DNA of 64,000 bases from Acinetobacter bouvetii DSM 14964 = CIP 107468 (GTDB lineage Bacteria; Pseudomonadota; Gammaproteobacteria; Pseudomonadales; Moraxellaceae), in the NCBI RefSeq assembly GCF_000368865.1, contig NZ_KB849727.1, positions 816,401 to 880,400 on the forward strand, written 5' to 3'. The notes below the pieces were generated by a model that was not told the origin of the DNA, did no database searches, and saw nothing but the letters and a program-made list of their open reading frames with translations. Positions 54,374-63,986 of this stretch are shown here, in pieces. Each line of letters starts with the position of its first letter. Position 1 is the stretch's first letter. The translations under genes were made by a program, and so were the position numbers.

Positions 54374-55213
54374 CTATGCAAAATTTTTATGAAGTCTGTA
54401 TTGCGCAGGCGTACAGCCCAGCGATTTTTTAAAATGCCGTGTAAAGTGGCTTTGATCAGAAAAACCGCACAACTGTGCAGTTAAAGCGATATCCTGGCCC
54501 TGTTTCAGCAGCTTCAGCGATTTCCGCAAGCGGCATTGCACCAGCCAGGCATGCGGCGGCAGCCCTGTATATTTCTTATATTGGCGCAATAAGTGCCACT
54601 GGCTTAAACCCACCATCTGCGCCAAATCGGCCAATTGATGCTCTTTTTCGGGTTCTGCGGCCAAGAACTCCTGTATAAGCTGAATTTTTTGCTGCGCCTC
54701 GGGTAACGATTTTAAACTTTGCTTTTCCCGCGCATGCTTAGTGAATAAATAGGCCAGTGTAGAAAGATACAAGCTTTGCTTAAATAATGCATTTTTAGGC
54801 TGCAGCAATAAATCGAACAGCATATGCAGCTGCTCCGCCAGCCCCTTATCATGCACCACTGCCTGCGGAAACCATGGGGCGGCGCCGGTTTCTCTGAAAA
54901 AGCCGACACTGATTTCTTCCATCATTTCTGGCGTCGGATAAATCGCCCGATAGCGCCAGCCGGTCTCAACGGCTGAAGAACCGGTATGCACTTCATCCGC
55001 ATTCACCAGAATAATGTCCCCCTTGGGGGCAATATGCTGACTCCCCATGGTCAAAAACGACTGAGCCCCTTCATCAATTAAGCCAATGCAATAGCCTTCA
55101 TGCGTATGTTTTGAGAACTGAGTCTGCTGATAGGATGCTTTCAGCAGCTCCAGTCCGCCCAGCTCCTGGACATGCCAATAATCTGCAAATTCAAGCGCTT
55201 TGTTCTCTTGCAT
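54374..55213 (-). CDS. AraC-family regulator, likely for azlCD
   Basis: This 279-aa protein starts at MQENKALEF. The N-terminal cupin-like sensor (FSKHTHEGYCIGLIDEGAQSF, GDIILVNADEVHTG) is followed by a C-terminal pair of HTHs, about residues 180-279 (LADLAQMVGLSQWHLLRQYKKYTGLPPHAWLVQCRL, IALTAQLCGFSDQSHFTRHFKKSLGCTPAQYR). Such AraC-AzlCD neighbours are common. The effector is unknown. Confidence 0.9.
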   Translation of the reverse strand: MQENKALEFADYWHVQELGGLELLKASYQQTQFSKHTHEGYCIGLIDEGAQSFLTMGSQHIAPKGDIILVNADEVHTGSSAVETGWRYRAIYPTPEMMEEISVGFFRETGAAPWFPQAVVHDKGLAEQLHMLFDLLLQPKNALFKQSLYLSTLAYLFTKHAREKQSLKSLPEAQQKIQLIQEFLAAEPEKEHQLADLAQMVGLSQWHLLRQYKKYTGLPPHAWLVQCRLRKSLKLLKQGQDIALTAQLCGFSDQSHFTRHFKKSLGCTPAQYRLHKNFA

Positions 55214-55307
55214 GACCGCTCCTGTCTTATCAACATCTAACATAGCTATTTTTTAACGCATGCATAGAACAAAATTGCTTATTGAGCTTTATCCAATCAT
55301 GGCATTA

Positions 55308-55844
55308 TTACTGATAAATTTTCCCATCATGTTTTAACCAGCCATCTTCATGACGCTGATTGGGATCCAAATGCGTCCAATGAATCACCCCGCCTTGATT
55401 GGAATACTCATATTCTCCATAAAATTCGACGGTATCGCCTTTTTGCAGATTTTGAATCCTCGGCGATAAATCAATATTATGCGCAACTAGAACAGTCTGT
55501 CCATTGCTCAGTTTTAAAATAAATTTCTGGTGCTTTGAACCTTCCGCATCATCACGCAATACGGCCTTGACTTCGCCGCTTGCATGTACCTGTACATTGC
55601 TTTGCTGCTGTGCATATGCTTTTCCAATTAATGCAGTGTCATTCTGCATATCATCGGCAGCAGGCTGACGGTTTGCAGAATTTTCCGCATCCTGCGGGCC
55701 ATTGTTCTCTGCTGGGCGTTGAACCTCGCTCACTTGCTGTGATGCAGGCTGTTCAGTTTTATTTTGCTGCAGATCAATGCCGAAATATGCAGCCGCCAGC
55801 AGCGCAATCACTGCGCCAATACTTAAATTTGTTTTATTTGCCAT
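55308..55844 (-). CDS. DUF3465 protein, membrane-anchored OB-fold-like
   Basis: This 178-aa protein has an N-terminal hydrophobic anchor (about 8-24), a low-complexity Gln/Asn/Ala linker (about 28-75) and a C-terminal DUF3465 domain (HQKFILKLSNGQTVLVAHNIDLSPRI, GDTVEFYGEYEYSNQGGVIHWTHLDP, GWLKHDGKIYQ). It is periplasm-facing by topology. The function of the family is not known to me. Confidence 0.82.
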   Translation of the reverse strand: MANKTNLSIGAVIALLAAAYFGIDLQQNKTEQPASQQVSEVQRPAENNGPQDAENSANRQPAADDMQNDTALIGKAYAQQQSNVQVHASGEVKAVLRDDAEGSKHQKFILKLSNGQTVLVAHNIDLSPRIQNLQKGDTVEFYGEYEYSNQGGVIHWTHLDPNQRHEDGWLKHDGKIYQ

Positions 55845-55960
55845 ACATCATCTAATGTCAAAATTATTCTGCTTATATTAAATCAGAACAATTCACTGAT
55901 TATTATAAATGCTGTGAATTTTGCTTTGACTTAAAAGTGTATAAGCCGATGCGGAAACAT

Positions 55961-55988
55961 AAAAAAGCCCCAAAAATGGGGCTTTTTT
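55961..55988. terminator. strong bidirectional terminator downstream of tsf
   Basis: aaaaaagcccc / ggggctttttt with a 6-nt loop, ending rpsB-tsf on the minus strand. Confidence 0.93.
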
Positions 55989-56018
55989 ATGCAAATAATT
56001 TGAGCCTAAAGGCTAAAA

Positions 56019-56897
56019 TTATTGAGCAGCAGCAGCTTGAGCAGCAGCAACTTCATCAGCGAAGCTCATTTCTGCTTTCTTCTCAATGCCTTCGCCTACT
56101 TCAAAGCGAACGAATTGAGCAACAACAGTACCAGTCGCTTTCAATACGTCAGCAACTTTTTTGTCATTGTCGATTACGTACATTTGACGCTCAAGAACCA
56201 CTTCGTTCAAGTATTTCTCTACTGAACCAGTGACCATTTTCTCAACGATGTTTGCTGGCTTGCCAGATTCGATCGCTTTCGCTTCAGCAATTTCTTTTTC
56301 TTTCGCGATAAGATCTGCAGAAACTTGGTCAGCTGTAACGGCAACTGGGTTGAATGCAGCAACATGCATTGCAATGCCTTTACCTGTATCAGCGTCGCCA
56401 GTGTAAGAAACAACAACACCGATTTTTAAACCGTGTTTGTAAACTGCAAGGTTTTCACCTTCAACAATTGACGCGCGGCGAACTTGGATGTTTTCACCGA
56501 TTTTTTGAACAAGTGCAATACGCGCTTCTTCTACAGTGTGGCCATCTTCAAGTTTCAATTCAGCAATTTGAGCAGCATCAGTTACGCCAGCAGCAAGTGC
56601 AGCAGCAGCAACTTTTGCAGAGAAACCAGCAAAGTTTTCGTCTTTAGCAACGAAGTCAGTTTGGCAGTTTACTTCTAAAAGAATAGCTTTGTTGCCTTCT
56701 TGAGCAATCGTAATCGCGCCGTCAGCCGCAATGTTGCCTGCTTTTTTAGCAGCTTTTGCTTGACCAGATTTACGAAGGTTGTCAATCGCTAATTCGATGT
56801 CACCGCCCGCTTCTGTCAATGCTTTTTTACATTCCATCATTGCCAAACCAGTACGGTCGCGCAATTCTTTAACCATGCTTGCTGTAACTGCAGTCAT
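56019..56897 (-). CDS. tsf: elongation factor Ts
   Basis: This 292-aa nucleotide exchange factor for EF-Tu has the N-terminal UBA-like part (LVKELRDRTGLAMMECKKAL), the NCQTDFVAKDENF motif that contacts EF-Tu, and the core repeats with the MHVAAFNP block. It is encoded 141 nt after rpsB, the usual order. Confidence 0.97.
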   Translation of the reverse strand: MTAVTASMVKELRDRTGLAMMECKKALTEAGGDIELAIDNLRKSGQAKAAKKAGNIAADGAITIAQEGNKAILLEVNCQTDFVAKDENFAGFSAKVAAAALAAGVTDAAQIAELKLEDGHTVEEARIALVQKIGENIQVRRASIVEGENLAVYKHGLKIGVVVSYTGDADTGKGIAMHVAAFNPVAVTADQVSADLIAKEKEIAEAKAIESGKPANIVEKMVTGSVEKYLNEVVLERQMYVIDNDKKVADVLKATGTVVAQFVRFEVGEGIEKKAEMSFADEVAAAQAAAAQ

Positions 56898-56944
56898 GTC
56901 AATCTCCTAAATTCGGTAGAAAATGAATTCTTTTTAGAACAGAA

Positions 56945-56971
56945 ACGGCCCAGAGGATTCTCATGGGCCGT
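56945..56971 (-). terminator. hairpin in the rpsB-tsf gap
   Basis: acggccca / tgggccgt with an 11-nt loop is followed on the minus strand by TTTCTGTTCT. It is a probable partial terminator, or processing site, that separates S2 and EF-Ts mRNA levels. Confidence 0.55.
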
Positions 56972-57038
56972 CTGCATACATGACGCTTACATTGCCACCA
57001 TCACATGTCGCAAAAATGACAAGCTTGCGTCAAACGCA

Positions 57039-57788
57039 TTAAGCCTCTGGAGCTTCTTTAACGTCTTCAGCTTTTGCTTGCGCATTTGCTTGTGATTGAG
57101 CGTATTCTTTACCAGCAATAATCGCATCAGCCATAGCAGAAGCATAAAGAGTAACTGCACGGATCGCATCATCGTTACCCGGAATAACGTAGTCTACGTT
57201 GTCTGGGTTAGAGTTTGTATCAACGATACCGATTACAGGAATACCAAGGTTTTTAGCTTCTTTAATTGCAATTGCTTCGTGATCAACATCGATTACGAAT
57301 AATGCATCAGGTAAACCACCCATGTTTTTAACGCCGCCTAAAGCGCGTTCAAGTTTTTCCATCTCACGAGTACGCTCTAAAGCTTCACGTTTAGTCAGCT
57401 TAGCGAAAGTGCCATCTTGAGATTGAGTTTGAAGGTCTTTAAGACGGTTGATTGACTGACGAAGAGTTTTCCAGTTAGTCAACATACCACCCAACCAGCG
57501 GTGATCAACGTATGGCTGACCTGCGCGTTGAGCTTGTTCACGGATGATGTTAGAAGCAGCACGTTTAGTACCAACGAACAAAACTTTGTTCTTTTTGCTA
57601 GCCAAGTTGTTAGCAAAGTTCAAAGCATCATTTAACGCAGGAACAGTGTGCTCAAGGTTAATGATGTGAATTTTGTTGCGCGCGCCGAAGATGTATTCGC
57701 GCATTTTTGGATTCCAAAAACGTGTTTGGTGACCGAAGTGAGCGCCTGCTTGAAGAAGGTCGCGCATGCTTACGTTGTAATCTGCCAT
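57039..57788 (-). CDS. rpsB: 30S ribosomal protein S2
   Basis: This 249-aa protein starts at [20 protein letters not shown]; the longer frame covers the leader. S2 blocks [36 protein letters not shown] and [18 protein letters not shown] are intact. In enterobacteria S2 represses its own operon through the leader RNA. Here a long structured leader is present, but its role is unproven. Confidence 0.97.
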   Translation of the reverse strand: MADYNVSMRDLLQAGAHFGHQTRFWNPKMREYIFGARNKIHIINLEHTVPALNDALNFANNLASKKNKVLFVGTKRAASNIIREQAQRAGQPYVDHRWLGGMLTNWKTLRQSINRLKDLQTQSQDGTFAKLTKREALERTREMEKLERALGGVKNMGGLPDALFVIDVDHEAIAIKEAKNLGIPVIGIVDTNSNPDNVDYVIPGNDDAIRAVTLYASAMADAIIAGKEYAQSQANAQAKAEDVKEAPEA

Positions 57789-57950
57789 TTTCTTTACCTT
57801 AAAGTTTGGGTTAGGCCTCCATATATCCGCATTCTCCACCCCAAAGGGCACCCAGAGAAATGTGTCGATATATGTGCGGATTTTATTGCCCCATCGCACA
57901 AAGCCCGTGAAATTTATTCACGAAAAAGCATTTGATAAAATGGGCGGCTA

Positions 57951-57980
57951 TTTATACCATAGTCACATACAAATTTCCAA
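57951..57980 (-). promoter_or_regulatory. candidate rpsB promoter
   Basis: Minus-strand TTGGAA (57975-57980) and TATAAA (57951-57956) are 18 nt apart, giving a leader of about 160 nt before rpsB. The leader contains a small stem gtgaa / ttcac (57907-57921). Confidence 0.4.
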
Positions 57981-57995
57981 AAGTTTTTAGAGATC

Positions 57996-58823
57996 ATGAA
58001 CCGTACTTACGAAGCTCCCCGCCGTTTAATAAAAACTCCAGACGAAATTGAAAAAATGCGTGTCGCTGGACGGCTGGCGGCAGAAGTTTTGGATATGATC
58101 AAACCGCATATTGTTCCCGGTGTGACTACCCTCGAACTTGATACGATTTGTCATGACTATATTGTCAATAAACAAGAGGCGATTCCAGCATGTTTAGGTT
58201 ACGGCGCTGCGCCTGGCCGCCCTGCGTTCCAGCATGTAATCTGCACATCTGTAAACCATGTCGTTTGCCACGGCATTCCGTCTGACAGTAAAGTTTTGAA
58301 AAAAGGCGACATCTTGAATATTGATGTCACCGTCATTAAAGATGGCTATCACGGCGATACCAACATGATGTACATCGTAGGCGGTGAAACGTCAATCCTG
58401 GCAAACCGTTTATGCAAAGTGGCTCAAGAAGCCATGTACCGCGGCATGGAAGTGGTTAAACCAGGTGCAACCATTGGCGATATTGGCCATGCCATTCAAC
58501 AATATGTCGAATCAGAACGTTTTGGCGTAGTCCGCGAATATTGCGGCCACGGCATTGGCACGGTATTTCATGATGAACCGCAAGTGCTTCACTACGGCCA
58601 GCCTGATACCGGCATGATTTTAGAAGAAGGCATGACCTTTACCATTGAGCCCATGGTTAATGGCGGCGACTGGAAAACTAAATTATTGGGCGATAAATGG
58701 ACTGTGGTGACGAAAGACCATAGCCTGTCTGCGCAGTATGAACATACGCTGCTGGTCACCAAAAACGGGGTTGAAGTATTAACTGCGCGCCCTGAAGAAG
58801 ATTTATCACGCTTTCAAAAATAA
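57996..58823 (+). CDS. map: methionine aminopeptidase type I
   Basis: This 275-aa dinuclear metalloenzyme removes N-terminal methionine. Metal ligands lie in the expected blocks: NIDVTVIKDGYHGDTNMMY (two Asp), GHGIGTVFHDEP (His), TFTIEPMVN (Glu) and QYEHTLLVT (Glu). It is divergent from rpsB, the common gammaproteobacterial arrangement. Confidence 0.96.
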   Translation: MNRTYEAPRRLIKTPDEIEKMRVAGRLAAEVLDMIKPHIVPGVTTLELDTICHDYIVNKQEAIPACLGYGAAPGRPAFQHVICTSVNHVVCHGIPSDSKVLKKGDILNIDVTVIKDGYHGDTNMMYIVGGETSILANRLCKVAQEAMYRGMEVVKPGATIGDIGHAIQQYVESERFGVVREYCGHGIGTVFHDEPQVLHYGQPDTGMILEEGMTFTIEPMVNGGDWKTKLLGDKWTVVTKDHSLSAQYEHTLLVTKNGVEVLTARPEEDLSRFQK

Positions 58824-58835
58824 GCTGAAATAGGC

Positions 58836-58871
58836 GATAAAAAAGGCCAGCGCTATGCGGCCTTTTTTATC
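58836..58871 (+). terminator. intrinsic terminator of map
   Basis: gataaaaaaggcc / ggccttttttatc, a perfect 13-bp stem with a 10-nt loop; U-rich on both strands. Confidence 0.92.
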
Positions 58872-59123
58872 TTTTAATTTTCGGCCGGCTTTCAATCAAG
58901 AATACTAAATTTATAAATAATGCCTTTTATATCAAAAGAATAAATTCCTCCTGCTGCTCATTCAAACTAAAGCTTTGTATTTGTAAGGACACTCAAATGT
59001 ATTTGAAAATATTTTTGCAGAGTTTTTTTCATAATGGTGCAATTCATACTCCCCTTTATGCGCCATTTTAGGCTAAGATAATGTGCTTTTTAATTTTTAA
59101 TCCCTATAAGAAGGAATACTGCC
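58872..59123. other. intergenic before the aminotransferase gene
   Basis: AT-rich spacer with the AAGGAAT ribosome site at its end; no gene is seen. Confidence 0.4.
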
Positions 59124-60350
59124 GTGGACGTACGTCTCTCTGATCGTGTAAATGCCATCAAACCGTCCCCAACTCTTGCGGTAACGAACAAAGCAGCTGA
59201 ATTGAAAGCTGCGGGTAAAAACGTTATTGGTTTGGGCGCTGGCGAACCTGATTTCGACACACCACAACACATCAAAGACGCAGCAATTGCAGCGATTAAC
59301 AACGGCTTTACCAAATATACAGCTGTTGACGGTACTCCAGGCCTTAAAAAAGCAATTATTGCTAAATTAAAACGCGACAATAATCTTGACTATGCAGCGA
59401 ACCAAATCTTGGTTTCTTGCGGCGGCAAACAATCATTCTTTAACTTGGCGCTTGCTTTGTTAAATAAAGGCGATGAAGTGATCATCCCTGCGCCATTCTG
59501 GGTAAGCTACCCTGACATGGTAATCATCGCTGAAGGCGTGCCTGTCATTGTGAAATGCGGTGAAGAACAGCGTTTCAAAATCACTCCAGCTCAATTAGAA
59601 GCGGCAATCACTGACAAAACTCGTTTAGTGGTTCTAAACAGCCCTTCAAACCCAACTGGCATGATCTACACGAAAGAAGAATTACTTGCTTTAGCTGAAG
59701 TTCTTCGCAAATACCCAGAAGTTCTAGTTGCTTCTGACGATATGTACGAACCAATCCGCTGGGAAGATGAATTCTACAACATCGCAACTGTTGCCCCAGA
59801 CCTTTACGACCGCGTAATCGTTCTAAATGGTGTATCTAAAGCGTATGCTATGACTGGCTGGCGCATCGGCTATGCAGCGGGCCCTGCTAAATTGATTGGC
59901 GCGATGAAAAAAATCCAGTCTCAATCAACTTCTAATCCAACGTCTATTTCGCAAGTTGCTGCAGAAGCTGCATTGAATGGCCCTCAAGACGTTCTTGAGC
60001 CAATGATTGAAGCGTTCAAACGCCGTCATGACTTAGTGGTAAAAGGCTTGAATGACATCAACGGCATCACTTGCCTTCCTGCTGACGGCGCATTCTATGC
60101 ATACGCCAACATCCGCCCATTGATTCGTGCAAAAGGCTTAAAATCTTGCACGGAATTCTCTGCATGGTTATTGGAAGAAACTGGCGTTGCAGTTGTTCCT
60201 GGCGATGCATTCGGTCTAGGCGGCTACATGCGTATTTCTTATGCAACTGCTGACGAAGTGCTTGTAGATGCGCTTGCGCGTATCAAGAAAGCGGCTGATT
60301 CAATCGAAGGCGTAGACGCTGCGATTGCTTCTATTGCTGCTGAAAAATAA
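59124..60350 (+). CDS. class I aminotransferase, aspartate aminotransferase type
   Basis: This 408-aa protein starts at GTG with AAGGAAT 8 nt upstream. PLP fold-type I: GLGAGEPDFDTP, TKYTAVDGTPGLKKAI, NSPSNPTGMIY, the PLP Lys at about K239 in GVSKAYAMTGWRIGYAAGP, and the substrate Arg in GGYMRISYA. It belongs to the I-gamma branch of AspC/AatA enzymes rather than E. coli AspC. Aspartate is the likely, not proven, main donor. Confidence 0.93.
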   Translation: MDVRLSDRVNAIKPSPTLAVTNKAAELKAAGKNVIGLGAGEPDFDTPQHIKDAAIAAINNGFTKYTAVDGTPGLKKAIIAKLKRDNNLDYAANQILVSCGGKQSFFNLALALLNKGDEVIIPAPFWVSYPDMVIIAEGVPVIVKCGEEQRFKITPAQLEAAITDKTRLVVLNSPSNPTGMIYTKEELLALAEVLRKYPEVLVASDDMYEPIRWEDEFYNIATVAPDLYDRVIVLNGVSKAYAMTGWRIGYAAGPAKLIGAMKKIQSQSTSNPTSISQVAAEAALNGPQDVLEPMIEAFKRRHDLVVKGLNDINGITCLPADGAFYAYANIRPLIRAKGLKSCTEFSAWLLEETGVAVVPGDAFGLGGYMRISYATADEVLVDALARIKKAADSIEGVDAAIASIAAEK

Positions 60351-60371
60351 TTTGATTTAAATATCAAATTT

Positions 60372-60400
60372 AAAAAACCCGCGAATTTCGCGGGTTTTTT
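60372..60400. terminator. bidirectional terminator
   Basis: aaaaaacccgcg / cgcgggtttttt with a short aattt loop. It ends the aminotransferase gene and, on the minus strand, the convergent two-gene unit. Confidence 0.93.
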
Positions 60401-60451
60401 TATGGTTTAAATTTCACGGCTTAAATCTTTAAAGACTCAATAATTCGGTGT

Positions 60452-61144
60452 TTAAATCTCATGCAGCCCCCAATAGACTTCAGTTTTAGGCGTACAAAAG
60501 AATCCTTCGAAAGGATAATTTTCAAGAATTTTGTCAATATTTGATTTAGATGAACATAGAAACGAAAAATGACTATCCCAATGCGTTGCGAAAAGTAATT
60601 TATGATCTTCTGTATAATTACAATTATGTGTTTGCTGTGTAAGCAATAACTCATCTATATCATGCAAGCTGGGCTGCTGATAAGAAAACTCATCTACAAG
60701 CCAAAGTTTAGAGTATCCTAAAAGTTTTACACTTTTTAGCATCGCATCTGACAAAAAAGGGGAAATTATTCCACAGCTATCATCTGGAATCGCTATTTTT
60801 GTTTTCTCATACAGTCCAGCCAATTCAGAAATGCAGGAACACTCAATACCATTACCCTCACCGCTATTCAATTTATTCCATGCCTTATGTATTTGAGAAT
60901 AATTCTCAAATTTTGTTAATGCAATAACATCTTTCCACAGCACTATTTTACAGCCATTTCTCAGTTGATCATCATCAAACCAAAATTCATCATTCTCCTG
61001 ATCTAAATTTAGAGTTATTCCTTTATAAAATGGATGCAAAACGATATACACCGATTCAAAAACGCCCTGATAATATTCTAAAATCTTTCCATCATAAGGG
61101 TAAGAGGCGTAAATTTCAGGAATCAATACATTATTTTCTTTCAT
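60452..61144 (-). CDS. hypothetical cytosolic protein, possibly DUF2711-like
   Basis: This 230-aa acidic protein has no signal or membrane segment. The VYIVLHPFYKGITLNL and FATHWDSHFSFLCSSK segments recall DUF2711 proteins, some of which behave like immunity proteins; this is a weak match made by eye. It begins 3 nt after the exporter gene on the same strand. Its codon use appears more AT-rich than its neighbours. Confidence 0.5.
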   Translation of the reverse strand: MKENNVLIPEIYASYPYDGKILEYYQGVFESVYIVLHPFYKGITLNLDQENDEFWFDDDQLRNGCKIVLWKDVIALTKFENYSQIHKAWNKLNSGEGNGIECSCISELAGLYEKTKIAIPDDSCGIISPFLSDAMLKSVKLLGYSKLWLVDEFSYQQPSLHDIDELLLTQQTHNCNYTEDHKLLFATHWDSHFSFLCSSKSNIDKILENYPFEGFFCTPKTEVYWGLHEI

Positions 61145-61147
61145 GAT

Positions 61148-62008
61148 TTATATCTTCAAATTTTCAATTTCTTTTATATTACCCTTCTTTGCCGAAGCCC
61201 AAATCACCAAGCCAATCCCTGCTAAAACAATGACTGCCGACAAAATAATACGCAAGCTCAAAGGTTCACCAATAAACAATGCACCGCCGATAATCGCCAA
61301 GCATGGCACAGACAGCTGCACACTGCTGGCCGTCACACGGTCAATCTGCTTCACAATGGCGTACCACAGCACGTAAGCGCCGCTGGATGCTAAACCGCCC
61401 GACACTATCGCAAGAATCACCCCTCTAGGCTGCACAAAGCTCTGACTGTAAAAAACCAGATAAACCAATCCAACAAAAGGAACAGCCAGCACAAAATTGG
61501 CAAGGCTGCTCGCCAATGGATTTTGCATATTTTTGCCTGCGATGCTGTACATCGCCCAACCTAGGCCTGAAAGCACCATCATCGCGGCATAGCCCAAATG
61601 AGGCGCTGATGCACCAGGCAGCAACAAGATGAAAATGCCTAGAATGGCAATCGCCAGCCCGATACCGCGGCGCAGATTGATTTTTTCACCATGGCACAGC
61701 CCATAAGCCACCATACTGATCTGAACGGTGCCAAACAGCAGCAACGCCCCCACACCCGCATCGATATGCACATAAGCCAATGAAAAAGCCACAATATATA
61801 AGGAAAGAAAAAATCCGTTTTTTACACTCCACTCTATTTGGGCTTTGTGTGCAGAACACATATACAGTAAAAACAGCGCCACTGCCCCACTGCACACACG
61901 GATTAGGCTGAAACTCATGGGATCAATCTGTTGCTGGGCTAAAGCCAAACGGCACAAAATCGAATTTGCCGCAAATGCCAGCATGGCGATGCAAATTTTA
62001 AACAGCAT
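61148..62008 (-). CDS. EamA-family drug/metabolite transporter (DMT)
   Basis: This 286-aa inner-membrane protein has ten helices in two EamA repeats (CRLALAQQQIDPMSFSLIRVCSGAVALFLL; VLAIVSGGLASSGAYVLWYAIVKQI ... SVQLSVPCLAIIGGALFIGEPLS). The substrate is unknown; relatives export amino acids or metabolites. Confidence 0.88.
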   Translation of the reverse strand: MLFKICIAMLAFAANSILCRLALAQQQIDPMSFSLIRVCSGAVALFLLYMCSAHKAQIEWSVKNGFFLSLYIVAFSLAYVHIDAGVGALLLFGTVQISMVAYGLCHGEKINLRRGIGLAIAILGIFILLLPGASAPHLGYAAMMVLSGLGWAMYSIAGKNMQNPLASSLANFVLAVPFVGLVYLVFYSQSFVQPRGVILAIVSGGLASSGAYVLWYAIVKQIDRVTASSVQLSVPCLAIIGGALFIGEPLSLRIILSAVIVLAGIGLVIWASAKKGNIKEIENLKI

Positions 62009-62302
62009 GGTTGAGCATCCTTATTCAACGGCATGCTCTAGGTATATCGAATTCTGCTTATGAAATCTACTATGCTTTTCTACTCACCCTTATTCAAATT
62101 ACTCATTAGCTTACTTTGCCTGCTATTCGGCCATAAACAGTTCAGCAGCGTATCAATCACTTGAAATCACACTGATTCTGCATATTGCCAAAGTCTATGC
62201 TCTGAGCTTTTTGATACATTTATCTATTTAATTGCTTTGCAAAAAAAATGCTTTAAGCTCTAAAATAGCCACGATAAAGCTTATAGAGGTTTTTACCTGC
62301 TC

Positions 62303-62542
62303 ATGCGCTATAAAATTATTGATGTTTATCAAAAAGAAAACTTAAAACACTATATTGCAAAAAGCCTAAAGCCGCGCTCTCCTCAATTTATTATCATTCA
62401 AAGTCAGCAAACCCTCTGTCTGAATTTAGACATCATTGATGTCCATCCGCAAACAGCGGTTACGACGTGGGCGACCGGCGAAGAGATTGCCATGAAAATT
62501 CTGCGGCAATTTGACTGTTTTGATAAAGCCTATCTCTCCTAA
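62303..62542 (+). CDS. 79-aa conserved-looking small protein
   Basis: This basic N-terminal half protein (MRYKIIDVYQKENLKHYIAKSLKPR) has no recognised domain. GAGG lies rather far (about 15 nt) upstream of the ATG. It ends with GEEIAMKILRQFDCF. The AT-rich gap before it (62009-62302) shows nothing else. Confidence 0.5.
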   Translation: MRYKIIDVYQKENLKHYIAKSLKPRSPQFIIIQSQQTLCLNLDIIDVHPQTAVTTWATGEEIAMKILRQFDCFDKAYLS

Positions 62543-62661
62543 CACAGACCAATAAATGTACTGATGAATTCAAATCTGCGCATTGACGCCCGCGGATGAA
62601 TTTTGTTTAATCAATATCAAGTTCCAAAAAGGAACTAGATATTAAAGAAAGGAAGAACAGA

Positions 62662-63096
62662 ATGCATCCAAAAGAAATGACAGGATTACAGCTGCTGCAG
62701 GCCATGTGTGACGGCAAAATCCCTCCCGCAAGCATCAGTGAAACGATTCCTATGCAGCCTTTTGAAGTTGCTGAGGGAAGCATCAGCTTTAAAGCTAAAG
62801 CCGATCACCGCCACTTAAATCCGCTGGGCGGCGTGCATGGCGGTTTTGCCGCGACGGTGCTGGATTCAGTCACCGGCTGCGCAGTGCATACGATGCTTGA
62901 AGCTGGCGTAGGCTATGGCACCATCGATCTGAATATTAAAATGTGCCGCCCCATCCCGCAAAACAAAGAACTTTTGGCTGTCGGCACACTGATCAATATC
63001 AGTAAAAATTTAGGCATTTCAGAAGGGAAAATTATTGATGAAGACGGCAAGCTGTATGCCCATGCCACTGCAACCTGCATGATCATCCGCCCTTAA
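62662..63096 (+). CDS. PaaI-type hotdog thioesterase
   Basis: This 144-aa acyl-CoA thioesterase of the PaaI/4HBT hotdog fold has catalytic motif NPLGGVHGGFAATVLDSVTGCA, followed by GTIDLNIKMCRPI and AHATATCMI. AGAAAGGAAG precedes the ATG. Phenylacetate genes are absent nearby, so the substrate is open. Confidence 0.88.
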   Translation: MHPKEMTGLQLLQAMCDGKIPPASISETIPMQPFEVAEGSISFKAKADHRHLNPLGGVHGGFAATVLDSVTGCAVHTMLEAGVGYGTIDLNIKMCRPIPQNKELLAVGTLINISKNLGISEGKIIDEDGKLYAHATATCMIIRP

Positions 63097-63216
63097 GCAT
63101 TGATTGGCGTTATAGCGCTTTGTTTTAAAACCCCTGAACCGAATGTGCAATGCTGGCTGGAATCGTTAATTGGCTGGTTTCAGCGCTGAGCATCCCAGCC
63201 AATGGCGGCAAGCGCC

Positions 63217-63660
63217 TTAAACCGGCTGCTGCAATGATTTTGCTTGAGGTTTGGGGCGGTTTAAGCTTTTAAAGATGCAGTAAAACTGAAATAAACTCCC
63301 CACATTCAATGTTTCGCACTGTGATGCGTGAATTGACCAAGCCTGAGCAACGTGCCGGCCAGTAAATAAATTTCCTTCAAGCTTAAATAGATAACGGTCA
63401 AATTCAGTGACGGGCTTATTTTTATCGCGCAAAATGGTATTGATCAGCGGCGATTTTTCCGTGTTCACAATCCACTTATCACTCAGCCACAGCTGCAGCA
63501 AGTCCCCCAGATAGAGCGGCTGTCTTGCAGCGGGCCATACGTGAATATAGGCATCTTCTACGGGCGTAAAGTACTGTTCTGCGTTCTGCAGAATCGAAAG
63601 ATACTGAGCTTGATAAGATTGAAGATTTGAAAATAGATGAGAAATAGTCAGCGCATTCAT
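63217..63660 (-). CDS. hypothetical 147-aa protein
   Basis: The start is the ATG at 63660 with AGGAG 8 nt upstream. The protein is soluble, Gln/Leu-rich, with no signal peptide; YFTPVEDAYIHVWPAARQPLYLG and HVAQAWSIHASQCETL are its most distinctive parts. I recognise no family. Confidence 0.65.
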   Translation of the reverse strand: MNALTISHLFSNLQSYQAQYLSILQNAEQYFTPVEDAYIHVWPAARQPLYLGDLLQLWLSDKWIVNTEKSPLINTILRDKNKPVTEFDRYLFKLEGNLFTGRHVAQAWSIHASQCETLNVGSLFQFYCIFKSLNRPKPQAKSLQQPV

Positions 63661-63871
63661 TCGCTTTCTCCTGTTTAGCCATTTTAGTGCTGGCAAGTTG
63701 GTTTAAATCCACACCGTCTAAGCTTGCGCTTAAACTCTCTGTTGTTAAATTCAGACTAACAAGTGGATTTTCCTATTGCAAGGCTTTCTGGCTGTAAATT
63801 TTAAAAGCAAACCCTTTTGTTTAAATAAAAAGCATATAGTTAAAAAATGCCATAAAGATGACAGTTTTCGC

Positions 63872-63899
63872 TTGACCCTCGGGAAAATCTCCTTATAAT
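63872..63899 (+). promoter_or_regulatory. sigma-70 promoter of tRNA-Asn
   Basis: TTGACC, a 16-nt spacer and a perfect TATAAT end 11 nt before the tRNA gene. The spacer contains cggg/ctcgg, a discriminator-like GC patch. Confidence 0.8.
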
Positions 63900-63910
63900 C
63901 GCATGCAGAT

Positions 63911-63986
63911 TCTCCAATAGCTCAGTCGGTAGAGCGACGGACTGTTAATCCGCAGGTCCCTGGTTCGAGCCCAGGTTGGAGAGCCA
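63911..63986 (+). tRNA. tRNA-Asn(GTT)
   Basis: The 76-nt cloverleaf includes CCA: acceptor TCTCCAA / TTGGAGA, anticodon loop CTGTTAA (anticodon GTT), T-loop GTTCGAGCC. Confidence 0.97.
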
